From Piliocolobus tephrosceles (taxonomy: Eukaryota > Chordata > Mammalia > Primates > Cercopithecidae): a DNA stretch of 64,000 bases. The stretch is taken from the NCBI RefSeq assembly GCF_002776525.5, contig NC_045439.1, positions 160,797,485 through 160,861,484 on the forward strand, given 5' to 3'. The first letter of the stretch is position 1; each line of letters starts with the position of its first letter. The notes beneath the pieces were generated by a model. That model made no database searches, was not told the origin of the DNA, and was given only the letters and a program-made list of their open reading frames with translations. Below are positions 35,053-50,941 of the stretch, in pieces. The translations under genes and the position numbers were made by a program.

Positions 35053-36926
35053 CACCAAAGCCCCTGCTTTAAACTACCCCCAAGGTGCTCACTTCTCAAA
35101 TTATGTGGGCTTGGGGTATAATCATTGGATTATTAAGCTTGCTTTTGCTTCTGTCAGATGTGCTTACGTATGTCAGTCAGGCCAAAGTCACTGGCTTCCT
35201 ATAAACAAATCTTCTTTTTCCACAGTGATTTCTCAAATCCTCATTATTCTTGCTAGCGGATATGTTTTTCACTTGAAAGATGAAAAGAAGATCTTTCCTA
35301 ATCTGTAAGAAAAACAAATCCAAACAAAACCACTTTTTATAAATGTTGGGGAGGAAGACACACTGCTGACAATATTACAAGAAGGCTTTGAGTTGCCAGG
35401 AAAATATCAGGCTTGAAGCTTGTGACAGAGAGGAGGAGAATTGTGTCTAAGTCTTAAGCTTTATGCCATAGATCCCCCAATTACGTTAGAAATTGACTAG
35501 AAGGCAGTTCATTATTACAGTGATTTGGATAGTAAATGCATCATCAAATTTTTCATTTAGAAAAGATCATGATGATTACTTTAAAAAATTACCCCTTGTA
35601 TAACGTAAGCCTGAGAAAGTTTACAAAGTAGTAATAAGGTCTACCTTTTCCTTCTCGGAAGCATCTTGTTATCGGTCCATATTTGGAAACAGCTGTCACT
35701 TGTGCTCCTGCCACCACCCCCGGGAGCCCAAGGGTCTCTGTCATTATGTGTCCATCTTCATTTCATCTTGTGTTTCCCAAATTAGAGCTCAGGACAAAGC
35801 AGGCACAGCTCTGGGCCTGAAAAATTCAGTCTGACTTGACCTTTTCCCTGTGGGCCTCTCTGGGGACTTTGTTCTTCTCAGACATCAATTCCAAAAGGAT
35901 CGTTGGGCTATTAAAATTAATTAATATAATTTTATAATTAACTTTTATAATATTAAGCTCTTAATTATCCTGTAAGCGGCAATTACAGAACCCATGGTTT
36001 TTTGCCACCACCTCTGCTACTTACATGTGGAAATTAGCGTTTGCACAGGAAGTTCTGCTACTTTCTGGAGAGCCCAGCATTGGTAAGGTAGTTGGACATT
36101 GCATTTCATTAAAGGGATGGGGAGGGAGGGAGTGGAACTTTTAACCCTGATGGCTTGGCTCCACGATAATTGTTACGGTAACTCGTGAATCCTACTTGGT
36201 CAACAGTGTCCAAACCAGCGTTTCATTCACTGGTCCCAACTTTTGATCCCAAATCTGTATTTTTGTGCCTCCTTCCATGACGGTCTGCAGTAAGTTGGTA
36301 TTGAAGTGGTTGTTAACGGTTTGGGAAACCCTTGCATCATCATCTGCTCTCACTGATATGAGTGCAGGACAGACGGCACCTCGGTCCTCCCCCGACTCGC
36401 TTATTTGCTCTGTGCTGGAGGTGGGGTGCTGGAGGCGATCTGGCTCTTCTCTGCACGAGAACGGACCAGGAGTTCTCAGCGTGGGTCTTGTCCTCTCATT
36501 TCCTCCTAGGAGAGAGCTCCTGGTGGGGGCAGCTCTCCTCCTCCTCTCTTGCCCTTGGAGATGACCAGAGACTTGTGTGCCTCACATTCTAGAATGTGGG
36601 TTGAAAAGTCCTTGTACCCTCAAATTTAAGCCATATTCCTTGCTACTTAGCATTTTTTCTGTTAAAAATGGAACTTTGGTTCAGAAATTGAGTGAATAAG
36701 AGGGACATCTTGGCTGTCCAGATCCCAGTTTTCCCACTGTCAGCTGGCACTGGAGACTGTTTTTGTGGAAGCAAAACCCCAGACCAGTCCGGGGAGCCAG
36801 GACACCTGTGCCATGCACCTACACTCCACAGCAAAGATGGGCTTGTATGGTAATAGCACGCAATATTTCATAATACGTTATTATTCTAAGTCTTAATCTA
36901 GAAATTATCAAAAGTGTATTGGTCTC
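35053..36926. other. No gene recognised; unique sequence
   Basis: An AT-rich patch rich in TAATT motifs lies at 35908-35965. Opposing short frames near 36265-36592 have no domain. This is one of the longer stretches without recognised repeats, so it is a candidate for comparison across primates. Confidence 0.45.
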
Positions 36927-37372
<446 letters not shown>

Positions 37373-38396
37373 TTCCAACCTAGGGTACAGGTATAGGTCT
37401 ATGAAGACTTATTAAGAAATGAAATGATATTTGTGTATGTGTCATTTATCTCCCAATTTGCAAATTGGCTCCAGAGGCCAGAGGTCTGCTTTAAAAGGTG
37501 GATATTTATTGTTGTCATATCACATTTACCAAGATAATTGCTTTCAGATGTCCCACATGTAGTTCACTCTCTTCCCCAGTAGCCACTCAGAGCCATCCTA
37601 GCAGAAATGCCAGCTATGGTCTAGGAAAGACTCAACAGTGAGTGTGACTCACTGCTACAAATTATGCAAAGACGCTCACCCTCCCTCTTGCCACTCATTT
37701 TCCATCTGCAACTCTGCCCTTGAAGCCACCTCTGTGAACCTCAGCCAATCAAAGGTCAGCATTGGGAGCCTCACACTGATGACTGTTTGCTTTGGTATGC
37801 CTTATCATAGTGCACTCTGATTATTCACAGGAGCCACATAAAAATGTCTGTTTTTGACCCACAAAATCTTAATTCATAGTATGGAACTATTAGTAATTCA
37901 TGCCAGGAGATGATGCAGTCTGTCTGCATCAATACCTCCCTTCACGGGACAGGTGGTTAATCCATCATCCCTCATGCCAAATTCCCCTTTCTACCAAGTT
38001 ATGAGAAGTGATCACCGGTCTCATCAGCTCTTCCTGTCTGCTGTAATTCCTAATTTTGTGGTATCTATTTAGATGACTCGTGGCCCATTCTGTGTCCATC
38101 CTTTCCTATTTATTATAGTAGAGGAGACATTAATATGCTTTAAACATTTTCTCCATAGGCAGAAAAGAACAAGACTGTTTATAGAGAAATGCACAGCCAA
38201 ATCTCTACAGCTGGATACACACAGTGGAGGAAACAGTCATAAAATATATGTTGGAGTTTTAATCAGTGTGTGCTTGATAACAAGGTCCTAAACTCAGGCA
38301 TCGTGTTCAGTGCTAATACTTGTGCCTCCAAAGCAATTTTAATTCAAACCTTGCATTGGTGAATGAAGTGTAAACAGAAGGGAAATTGGTATGCAT
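37373..38396. other. No gene or repeat recognised
   Basis: Unique sequence. Confidence 0.45.
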
Positions 38397-38397
38397 A

Positions 38398-39023
38398 CAA
38401 TTGACCATCATTATTTGCAGGTTCTGCATTTGAAAATTTTTCTACTTACTAAAATTTATTTGTCATCCCCAAATCTATGTTTGTGACACTTTCCCAGTTA
38501 TTTGCAGACATGCTCAGGGCACCAAAAACTTTGAGTCTACCCATGGTACACGTCCCCAGCTGGAGTGAAGCAAGGGGTATTCTGCCTTTGCTTTCAGCTC
38601 TCACACTGAGAACGAGTGTCCTTTTCACGGCCTTTTGCGTTTGTGTGGGTGATTGCACTGTTTAAAATAATCCCCAATAGTAGTGTTCCTTAGCGTTCTT
38701 AGGCACAAGAAGGCTGAGATGTGCCTTATGGAGAAAAATCTATGTTTTATTCAAGCTTTGTTCAAGCAAGAGTTACAGGACTGTTGGCCTCAAGATCAAT
38801 GTTCATGAAGCAACAATGCATATTAAATACGACTTCTTGGAACAGATTCTGACTTACAACAAGGTTAGGCATTGATCAGGCATTGATCAATGGACAAAAC
38901 CAGAGGCTCAGAGCAACCTAACTCTGTATTTCCCCTAAAAGCCACGATTCCATATTCACTAATGTGAATCAGAGTTTGTGTCCCTTGATAGAAAGTAACT
39001 GCTGTGAATAGAGAATCAACTGT
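38398..39023 (+). mobile_element. Tigger-type DNA transposon (TcMar/pogo), internally deleted
   Basis: Terminal inverted repeats CAATTGACCATCATTATTTG (left) and GAGAATCAACTG (right end) fit the Tigger layout, with TA at 38396-38397 as a possible target site. The middle (about 38664-38800) matches the start of a Tigger transposase gene: CCCCAATAGTAGTG, GCACAAGAAGGCTGAGATGT and CATGAAGCAACAATGCATAT encode a decayed N-terminal helix-turn-helix related to CENP-B. The catalytic part is deleted, so the element is non-autonomous. Confidence 0.8.
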
Positions 39024-39075
39024 GTCATGTATTTTTCTTTGCTTAGTTTTCAGTCATTGATTAATGAAAAATTTC

Positions 39076-39265
39076 TAGTAAAAAAAACACAAAAATCAGC
39101 TGGGCGTGTTGGCACATGCCTGTAATCCCAGCTACTCAGGAGGCTGAGGCAGGATAATTGCTCGAACTTGGGAGGCAGAGGATGCAGTGAGCTGGGATCG
39201 GCTACTGCACTCCAGCCTGGGCGACAGAGCGAGACTCCGCCTCCAAAAAATAAAAATAAAAAAAA
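39076..39265 (+). mobile_element. Alu, 5'-truncated (right part)
   Basis: It begins in the middle A-rich linker (AAAAAACACAAAAATCAGCT) and runs to GAGCGAGACTCCGCCTCC plus an A-rich tail. Right-arm sequence is S-like. Confidence 0.88.
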
Positions 39266-40415
39266 GAAAGAAAACAGAAACATCTATGGGCACTACCTAA
39301 GGAAGTAAAAAATGTACAGATGAATAAAACGGAGACTTGCCTTTGAGACAGAGTCAACAAAAAATAGTAAGAATAGAGTGTGATAGGTGTTGACAGAAGT
39401 ACAGTTTCACACAGCAGTAAAGAAACACAAGTAACGAACTTGTGATAGCCTTTCAAAGGGCAGCCAGATTCTTTCATCAATATCAACATTATTGAGATTC
39501 AGTTCAATTATTTCCAGTTTGACTTGGGCAGAAGGCGCGCAGAAACCTTGATTTAAAGCCTTATTTATAGAGAAGTAGTTACTGCCACAAATGACCTGGG
39601 CAAGGTTCCTGGGAAGGGCTACCAGGGAGACAGAAAACTATTGAAGTCATGTCCCACTCATAAAAGTACTGTTTATTCTGGGAAGATCAAGAAAAAGCCC
39701 AATTGCTCTCTGGCATAGTGGCTACTTAGATTTAGAAAAAAAAATAGCCTAAATAACTTAGGAATGATGGCTGCTCCTTTATTGTTTCAAATACATAAGA
39801 AGACAAGTGGAAATAAAGGATGATTCTGGTTCTAAATGCTATAAAAATAAACCATAGAGAAATACTTCGTGTTGGATGGTAGAAAAATATAAATAGGCAA
39901 ACAACTAGAAGAATTTTCTCACTCTCCAAACTTTATTCTGATTGAAACCAACCTTCTTCTGTTATTTTTTCCACATGGTTTTCTCTTCCTGTCTATTTCC
40001 CTTCATAGCTCTCAAGAGCTCATATAAAGGTCAAGAAGAATGAAGGGCCTGAGATTTCACCATGCTTGCAAGCTAATATGTTAGCCTTTCAGTGTTTCAC
40101 AGAAGCTGGTAGAACACACAAGACTCCTGTGTCAGAGTTGAAGGATCGGATATCATTCACAGCAATAGCAGTAGCCAGACTATTAGCATTTTTGTGAGTT
40201 TCCTGACCCCCAATCCCATAGAATAACACAAAGAGAGACAGATGACAGATGATACCTGCACATTTGTTTAGTGGCTTTACAAAAGAGAAACCCTGATTTT
40301 AAAATTGCAAATGATTGCCCATGGGCAGTAAGCTTGCCTGCTGTTTGCTCCTTAGGGAGAGATGCTAGCTCTACTGTCCAAGGCTGCCCACTCTATTTGT
40401 AGACACTTACATCCT
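39266..40415. other. No gene or repeat recognised
   Basis: Unique sequence without a supported frame. Confidence 0.45.
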
Positions 40416-40585
40416 TCTGCTAGGTGTGGCGGTATGCACCCGTAGTCCCAGCTACTCAGGAGGCCAAGGCAGGAGGCTTCCTTGAGCCCAGGAGTTTGAA
40501 GCTGCAGTGATCTGCAATCACACCACTGTACTCCAGCCTGGGAGACAGAGTGAGGCTGTGTCTCTAAATAAATACATAAAGAAAA
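40416..40585 (+). mobile_element. Alu right arm (FRAM or AluJ)
   Basis: It begins CTGCTAGGTGTGGCGGTATG and has CTTGAGCCCAGGAGTTTGAA and CAGCCTGGGAGACAGAGTGA, then an A-rich tail with AAATAAATAC. Only one arm is present, and its sequence is old. Confidence 0.85.
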
Positions 40586-42381
40586 TAAACATCCTCGGAA
40601 AGAAGAGGCTAAACATAGGGCAGGCAGTGCCTTGCTCACAAGACCTGAAGAAACATGAGACCCAGGGTGAACTGTCACCAAACACAATCCACACATCATT
40701 TCCGTACGTCGTGAGTTTTGGCAGATTTTCCCATGAGCATGTCACTCTGCCAGCCTCTGCGATTAGTCTGACCAACAGAGGCTGGGATTGAACTGGCCTA
40801 ATTCCCAGGGATGCCTAAGAAGGCGAGGAGGTGTTCTCCTTATGTCTCTGTATTGACCTTTCCACTGTGGAAGCATTAATTCAGGTAGAGCAGGATGTGC
40901 TAGCAATTTGAGATTCCACACTGATCTACAAGGAGGAAGGGGCAGTTCTATCATCCATAACACCCCTGGCCATAGAGTTGATGCGGAGCTGAAAGCCTTT
41001 CAGGGGTCAGGAGGCATCACAGCTAAAGTCATGGAGAATTGCTTCCCAGTATTATACAGAAGCACAATGTTTGGGCAGAGGTTTTCAATGCTAGGATGAC
41101 CAGGCTTGAAGATGTCAACCTCCCCTAACACACGATGTGTAGGGCCTCTCCCAGGAGCCTCCACGATGTCTACCACCTAGAGTGACGCTGCTGGCTGTGA
41201 TGAGTGACACACTGATTTGCTGTTCTGTTTCAATGGGGAATTATAATGTCGTCTCATACAAGGCATTTTAATCAACAATTAACGTCAAAAATGACTGCAC
41301 AAGTCAACTCCCTATGAAAAGGCAAAGAAGATATCTCAAAGGTGATAATCGAATAAAAAACTCTTTCTTTAGTGGCTGTTTTTACCTGGATAGAAGGACT
41401 TCCTCCAGGGCGTCACAATTTATTCCTTCCTTTAGAGCAAAGTTTCTCAACTTCAGAAGTGCTAAGACACAAAAATAAAAACACACATCCTAGAACTGGA
41501 GGAAATGTGGAATCTGAGACTTGTTAAAGCCCAGGATTGGAGAAAACAATAGGACCTTAAAACTTCAAGGGTTAAAGGGAATTAGAATAATCTCAACCAC
41601 ATATATTTTCACACCGTTTTTTTCTCTGTTCGCAACTCTCAATATAAATACCTTTTTAGCCAAAATAACACATGATGGCATTTCAAATAACTGCATTTTG
41701 TTTTTTTAAAAAAAAGAGGTTTTGAAAAGATTCTAAAATCATTTAAAATCTAGGGCAGTGGAAGATTTTTCTGGATCTATGTGTGAGTCTTCAGTATTAT
41801 TCATGGCATCCTCAACTTCCTCTTCCATGATTTTGCCAGAGAACTAAATCTGTTAATAATGAGAGGATTCTGTTCTCCACCAACATAAAAGTACTAACTG
41901 AAGAATAACGGCATCTCTCATACATCCATAATCCATGAGTAAATGTAAAATGGGATTCTTTTTAAAGTGAAACAGATAAAATTCATAACTAGAGATGTAC
42001 TTATACTACTATTCACATATTTTACTTGCATAATGCAACGTCCTGTATACCAATTACATATAAAAGATAAAAGGAGGTCTTCCCATTATCAAACATTTCA
42101 CAGGTATATATTTTTAATTATGTGAAAACATATATATAAAATCAGAACACCGAACACTTTTTCTCCCTACAAAACAATAGAATTTTATTTTTACAGCAAT
42201 GCAATTTAATTGCAGTTTTTAAGCCAATACTCTCTTTCATTAGAGGTAACTATAATTAATCTTTCCATATTGAATGCTACCAAATTCAAAGTAGTTCCAA
42301 GAAGCAAATACCGTTTGGGGGGAAAGAAGTATATTTAGAGAAGAAAAATTATACAACTTTATCTATAAATACCAAAAATCA
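40586..42381. other. No gene recognised; unique sequence
   Basis: Short frames only. It is AT-rich after 41500, and no repeat family was recognised. Confidence 0.45.
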
Positions 42382-42675
<294 letters not shown>

Positions 42676-42767
42676 TTAATCCTTCGATTTCTAATTTTTC
42701 TCTTTGAAATATTCATTAAATGTTCTATGAATTATCTTTTAAGAGAAATTACAAAATCTATGTTGTG

Positions 42768-43285
42768 TAAGCTGAATAACACCTCCCTAAAAAGATATTC
42801 ATGTCCTAATTCCTAGAATCTGTGAGTGTTACCTTATGTGGCAATAAATAAATAAAAGCCATCTTTGCAGATGTGATAAATTAAAGATTCTGCGATGGGG
42901 AGAGCATCCTGGATGATCTGGGTTGGTCCTAAATGCAATCACAAATGTTCTTATGAAAGAAGGGCAGAGGGAGATGTCACACACACAACTCCTCCAACAC
43001 ACACAAGTGAAGATGGAGAAGAGAGAGATTTGAATGTCCTGACCTTGAAGACTGGAGTGACACAAACAAAAGCCAAGTAATGCCGGCAGCGACCAGAAAC
43101 CAGAAGAGGGAAGACTCGTTCTTCCCTGCAGCCTCTGGAGGGAGAATGGCCCAGCGGACACTGATTTCCATCCACTGGTATTGATTTTGCATTTTTGGCC
43201 TCCAGAGCTGTAAGCGAATACATTTCTGTTGTCTTCAACCACTCAGTTTGTGGAAATTTGTAAGAACAGCCACAAGAAATAACAC
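42768..43285 (+). repeat. MLT1-type MaLR LTR
   Basis: Sense layout: AAGATATTCATGTCCTAATT, then CTTTGCAGATGTGATAAATT, then GGTTGGTCCTAAATGCAATC, then GCCTCCAGAGCTGTAAGCGA, then TTTGTGGAAATTTGTAAGAA. It has a CACACA-rich middle. Confidence 0.82.
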
Positions 43286-43659
43286 TTACACATCTTGAGC
43301 ATCTTAAAGAAAGGATAAAACTTCACAAGCCATCTCTGCTTGGAAGTTAAGGATACACTTCATGGACACCTTGCTCTCCGCACTAGTCCTACTCTTCAGT
43401 GAAGGGTAGAAGGGGGTCTCCTTTACAAACCAGAGGTTTTGTGTTCGGAGGATGGTGCTGGATAATGGGCTTCAGGGCTGGTGACAGGTCACTGGGGACA
43501 GAGCTGCCTGGTAGTTGGAGAAACATCACAGCCCCTCTGACTCAGCAGATGTGGTCATCATAGCTCCTCACTGAGTGGCTGTCGCAGGGCTGGTCCCTGT
43601 CCAGGAACCCGGGCATGGAGATCCACAGAGAGCAGGTGAAGTCCTGCTGCTGTGGGATT
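43286..43659. other. No gene or repeat recognised
   Basis: Unique sequence between an LTR and an L2. Confidence 0.45.
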
Positions 43660-44135
43660 TGTGTCCCAGTGACAGGAGCCAAGGGGTAATGAATAGCAAG
43701 CAATCCCAGGTGTGTCAGATCATGACTGGTGCTGCGAAGGATGAGAGGGAGTGAGAATCCAGGGCTCTAGTAGGCATGGGCACTGGTGTAGACTGGATAT
43801 TCGCACTAGAGGTCAGATTGGGGTATTGGACAAGGAGACATCCACGCACTGATGAGGAACTTATCCCGTGAGGATCTGGGAGGGAGAGCTATCCAGGAAG
43901 AAATAACACGAAGAGCAAAGGGCCTGGAGCTGCCCTGTGCTTGGCGTGAGGGCACAGGCAGACAGAACCAGGCCCTGCAAAGCCTCGCGGTCCCTGGCAG
44001 AGCATCTGAAAGGCATGATGGTTGATTTGAAAGGCATGTGGCGTTGTCTCCGAGGAAGGGATCTGAGCAGAGGAGTGATGTGTCTAAATGCTGTTTTGAA
44101 AGGACAAGTTGGAGCAGCAGCCGCTGCTGGTGAGT
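43660..44135 (-). repeat. L2 LINE fragment
   Basis: Antisense L2: GCAAAGGGCCTGGAGCTGCC, then GATCTGAGCAGAGGAGTGAT, then GGACAAGTTGGAGCAGCAGC. These follow the known L2 word order. Confidence 0.72.
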
Positions 44136-44157
44136 CCTTGGCCCACATGAGTTAGGC

Positions 44158-46348
<2,191 letters not shown>

Positions 46349-47103
46349 GACTCAGAATTTTACGACTTATGACAAGGACCACACCCATACGATCTTGTTT
46401 CTTTTTAATATTCAAACCTTAAGAGACAAATACAGACCTAGCAATGTGAAGTGGCCTCTGGTGAAAATTTACAGGTATCCTGAGCTATTTAAAAAGCAAT
46501 GACCTTAAGTCAAGACATCCTCTTGGATAGCACCATTTAGAGGAGCAACAAACTGCTACACAAGAATAAACAAAGGATGTGCTTTCAGAGTTCCAGCAGT
46601 CAAATGTGTTTCTTCTGGGACATTATGAAGGCTAAGTATTGGTAGAGAGGGGTTCATTTCAAAGTGTGCAGTGTGTCCTCCCAAAAATGATGTTTGGGTC
46701 TCTTTTTGGGAGCTGACAAAAACACAGTAACTGGTGTAACGATTTCTAAGCAAGGGAAAATACTGCAGACCAGTTTCATCTTCCCTCCTCCATTTACACA
46801 TGCATAATAAATAAAATGAAGACACACAATCACATTTACATGGTTCTCATGTGCTTGGGGCAGCCACATGCCAAAGCACATTCAACTAATGGAACATCTA
46901 AGGTGCTCCCATCCTCAATGCCTCCGAAATGCAGTCTCCGGCAGAGTTTTCTCCTCTGCCATGCTCAGCACTGGCAGGACCCATGCTGGGTGCCAGTGTT
47001 ATTAGGCAGGCTTAGCTCAGCAATGTGATGATTTGGGTTTGTCCTTCAGAAATAAATCTATATACCAAATAATTCCAAAGCAAAACGAAGTGAGACAATT
47101 AAC
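46349..47103. other. No gene or repeat recognised
   Basis: Unique sequence. Short minus frames at 46556-46881 show no domain. Confidence 0.45.
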
Positions 47104-47115
47104 AATCAAGCTCTC

Positions 47116-47480
<365 letters not shown>

Positions 47481-47514
47481 TCACTTATCCAATGCTCTCC
47501 CTTCCATGGGCTGT

Positions 47515-47872
47515 ATTATCAGCACTTTCCAGCCAAAGACTCCCTTGATGTTGGACGTTTCCATGTGCCTTGCCTTTGCCAAGGAAATGTATGGAACGTC
47601 TGGGTGGAAGCACTTCTGTGCCTGGCACAAGTGTCCTCTCTCATCACCTCCATGGCAATTCACGCGGCCTCGTTATTGGGCATCACATGGAATGATGAGC
47701 CCAGGCAGCTTCCTGTCAGCCCAGATGCCTGGGGAGTAGGGCCCTTCCCTTCCCCCTACCCAGTCTGTCCTGACCTCTGTTGGACATGGGGCATAATCAA
47801 GACATAAACCGTTGCTTGAACTCACTGAGATGTGGGCATTGTTTGCTAAGGCAGCACTATCTAATCTGCCCT
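47515..47872 (+). repeat. MLT1 I/J/K-like MaLR LTR
   Basis: Sense layout: CCCTTGATGTTGGACGTTTC, then TTTGCCAAGGAAATGTATGG, then ACATAAACCGTTGCTTGAAC, then TCACTGAGATGTGGGCATTG, ending GCAGCACTATCTAATCTGCC. It matches the remembered LTR end (AATAAACC, CCACTGAGATT, TTGTTTGTTACTGCAGCA). It contains the donor of the 46211 insertion. Confidence 0.65.
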
Positions 47873-49734
47873 GAAAATGCAGGAACTGTCACAAGAAGAG
47901 TGTACCTGTAACAAAAACACTGAGTGTGTGGCAGTTTCCATGATAATAAGGTGGCAGGTGCAAAGGAGATTGGAGAGGGCTCTCTTTGTTAATAAGCAGT
48001 GGCCAAACATTTGCTAAAATCCTCCCCTGCAATAACTGAAGAGGAATTGAGTGGATTTGTAGCTCTAGCAGTCAATACACACAGCGGTAGTGGTGGTGCT
48101 GATTGCTGTCGGCTGCGTTTGGTAAGTTATTAAAGGTAGAGGGGAGCTTAGGGATGAATTGGCCAGTGTACCAGCCTAAGAAGAAAGAAGCACAGGGCAC
48201 CCAAAATCTCAGGGCTCGGCAAGGGGACGATCATGTTCTTGACCCCAAAACAGTAGAAGATTGAGAAAACCTTGCAGATTCAAATGCCTAATGCAAACTT
48301 TTAATCACCAAAAATGCTTCAGGAAAAGAAGTAGAGTTAGAATGTGTGATACTCAGTGTGTGTTTTCAATTGGATTAAAAGTATGTTTCTTTCACTTGGA
48401 TTAAAATCAGGGTGGAGGGTAAGGCGTAACCTTTGTGCCCTCCCAACAAAAACGACATAGGCTCAAGGTTCCGGCCACTAAAGTGAGTGGCACTCACCTT
48501 GGAAGCAAGAAAAGAAAAGAAACCCAGCAGCTCGGGAGATCACGTTGAAAGCACTTGGGTGCGGGCCGTGGTACACTCGCTCCCTGGAATCACTTAGATC
48601 AGAAACCAGATACAGTTTTGACAAAGGAACCAGGAGGCTGAGTATGTTCCAGGCATAAGAGGATCCATGAGCACCTAACCTGCTGCACCCTCTCCCTCCT
48701 GAGGGAGGGAGCTCATCCCAGCATCTCCTTCACATGTAGTTGAGGAAGAGCATGGAAAAGGAAGACTCTCCATCCCAAAGCCAGAGACCAAGGGAACACA
48801 GAGACATTTGAAGAGTGGAACTGAGACTTCTTCCCCATGAGCGGAATTAAGATGAGTTCACCCCCTGCGGCACAGGGCACCCCCACACTGCCTGCTCTAG
48901 GGTGCTTTAGAGTTGCATTGGACCAACAGGAGTATTACCTGCAGGGATACTGTCCTTGTTCTACCGTTGTCTAGTGCACCATGGGGACAGAAACATGCTT
49001 TTGAGTTCATCGGAGAAGTATCTGTAACCGGGGCCCTTGAGATTTCAGCACCCAGCATTTTTAGTGACAGAATAATGAAAAATCAGAAGAGACCCTTGCT
49101 TGCTTGTACACATTAATTGCTTGCTTTTGCTCCACACTCTTTGTTCCTGCAGTATAATTATAAACCACCAAAGTACTGTTTCTTTGTCAAACAGGAGATA
49201 ACTTCAGGGTGACACAAAAATTTTGCAAAAGGAATGAATGCCTTTAAAAACATTGTGACCAGCTGCTGACATCCAGAAGTCAGGTTGCTCAAAGGGCTAT
49301 CTGGGACTGAAGAAACACAGGCTCTTCCTCTCGGTTCCCTGAAGCTCTCCCTCTCTTACTTCCTAGCCACATAAACTTTCTGCTTCATCTCTTTTTGAAG
49401 ACGGATTTGAAAGATTTGTTCTCACACCCTCTCACTCTGGCCAAACTGAATAAACCTTTCTCTATCTCCAAGCACTGGTGTCTCAGCGTTTGGCCTCAGC
49501 TGCACATGGGGTACATGAGCCTGAATCTGAGGTTCTACAATATGTTCATACCTGACGAAGACAGGCTCATGTGCCTTTAAAAGAACTTGAAGATGTACCA
49601 AACAATAAGACTTGAAGTGTTTTTTTGCAGAGAGAGGATGAATAATCACACATGGGAAGAAAAATGAATAAAAGGGTAGACTTCAATAGACATTAATAGG
49701 TGCCATTCATGACAGATTCTCCCCTCTTCCGCAA
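47873..49734. other. No gene recognised; contains donor blocks copied to 49.9-50.1 kb
   Basis: The segments 47961-48008 and 48218-48283 recur at 50006-50070 and 49934-49997. An LTR-like end (AACTGAATAAACCTTTCTCT) lies at about 49446-49465 and could mark an unassigned plus-strand LTR. Otherwise unique. Confidence 0.5.
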
Positions 49735-50165
49735 CCACACCCCTTGATGTTAGGGGTAGCCTTGACTACTGAAATGCAAGCTGAAGAAGTGTGTCACTTC
49801 CAAGTGGACATAATTAAGAACTGATGACAAATTTTTCATGCTGTCTTCCCCGACCATAGGATCCCTTGAAGTTGGGTTGAAGTAGCAATGGAACCTCTAT
49901 TAGCCCAAATGCCTAAGTGATACCAACGAAGTGGGCAAGGGGACAATCATGTTCTTGACTCCAAAACAGTAAGATTGAGAAAACCTTGCAGATTCAATGG
50001 TGATGCTAAAGATATTGGAGAGTCCAATAAGGATATGGGAGGGGGCTCTCTTTATTAAGCAGTGGCCAAACTGCTTACTATGATCATGATGATTGATCAT
50101 TGTGGCTGTCAGTTGTCTGGATTTTGCATTGTTTGCTATGCAGCATGGACTCGCCTGTCTTGACC
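49735..50165 (+). repeat. MLT1 I/J/K-like MaLR LTR with a ~200-bp insertion
   Basis: The left part reads CCCTTGATGTTAGGGGTAGC, then GAAGTGTGTCACTTCCAAGT. The right end is TTTTGCATTGTTTGCTATGC, then AGCATGGACTCGCCTGTCTT. The expected ~33 bp around the poly(A) signal are missing and replaced by 49921-50123. Confidence 0.6.
49921..50123 (+). other. Mosaic insertion built from sequence 1.7-2.1 kb upstream
   Basis: 49934-49997 matches 48218-48283 with 62 of 64 aligned bases identical and one 2-base gap. 50006-50070 matches 47961-48008 (GGGCTCTCTTTRTT, AAGCAGTGGCCAAAC) with extra bases in between. Both are in the same orientation as the donor, but their order is reversed. The rest of the insert is unassigned. 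Confidence 0.75.
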
Positions 50166-50189
50166 ACTACACCACTCATACAGTCTAGA

Positions 50190-50540
50190 TCATCATAACT
50201 TGTCAAGGCAGGTACACAAGCCACATGAATCTGGCTTAAAATACGAAATGTCAGAAGCAGGTATTTACTTTGTAGAGCTTCATGGTCTGTGACATGTATT
50301 TAGTGTTGATCCCATAAAATTGTAAGTTTTAGTTGAATGTTTTATTATATACTTGTTTTAAAAAAACAAATTACAATGAACATAGCTATAGATCTAATTA
50401 GCTTTTATTTCTGAGCGCTTTCACGGAGCAATGGCAGAAAAGTGGGTTTGTAAGATGGAAACAGGGAAACAGAACAATAGAAAAAAAATCTGTTCGTTAC
50501 TATAGTAGCAAAGTGAAAAAGTTGGCAGAGTCCATTTTTT
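50190..50540 (-). repeat. ERV fragment: LTR end plus adjoining internal sequence
   Basis: On the minus strand an LTR tail (ending GAAATAAAAGCTAATTAGAT, about 50420-50390) is followed leftward by a segment (about 50350-50190) that resembles 53080-52920 at roughly 75-80%. The LTR part resembles 52360-52500 (AATGGCAGAAWAGYGGGTTTGTAAG). The family was not identified. Confidence 0.55.
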
Positions 50541-50925
50541 CTTATCAATTAGTCCCTTACGCTTTTCATTTGCCTTTGTAAGAAAATTTTTAAAAAAACT
50601 TTTCTGAAGATTATTTTTAGTAAGATTTTGCTCCTTTGATAAGAAGTTTCCGTTTCTGGGGCCTGATACCCAGATGAATATTTCTCAAATCCCAAAATCC
50701 AAAATGCTCCAGAATCTGAAACTTTCTGAGTGTTGATGTAACACCCCAAGGAAATGCTCATTGGAGCATTTCAATTTAGGATTTTCAGATTTGGTGTGCT
50801 CAATCTATAAAAGGCAAATATACCAAATCCAGAAACATCCAAAATTCAAAACACTTCTGGTTTCAAGCATTTTGGATAAGATATACTCAGCCTGTGCATG
50901 CAAACGGCAGGTGTGCCTGGAAGGC
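50541..50925. other. No gene or repeat recognised
   Basis: Unique sequence. An imperfect inverted duplication of AAATTCTAAA-like words near 50690-50870 was not strong enough to name. Confidence 0.4.
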
Positions 50926-50941
50926 AGAGTGAACAGTTCTT

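Noticed and set aside
36265..36592. Possible exon with overlapping frames
   Set aside because: No recognisable domain and no convincing splice-site pair; frames overlap on the same strand.
38398..39023. Host gene fragment similar to CENP-B
   Set aside because: Terminal inverted repeats and the internal order show a Tigger transposon. The similarity is to its transposase.
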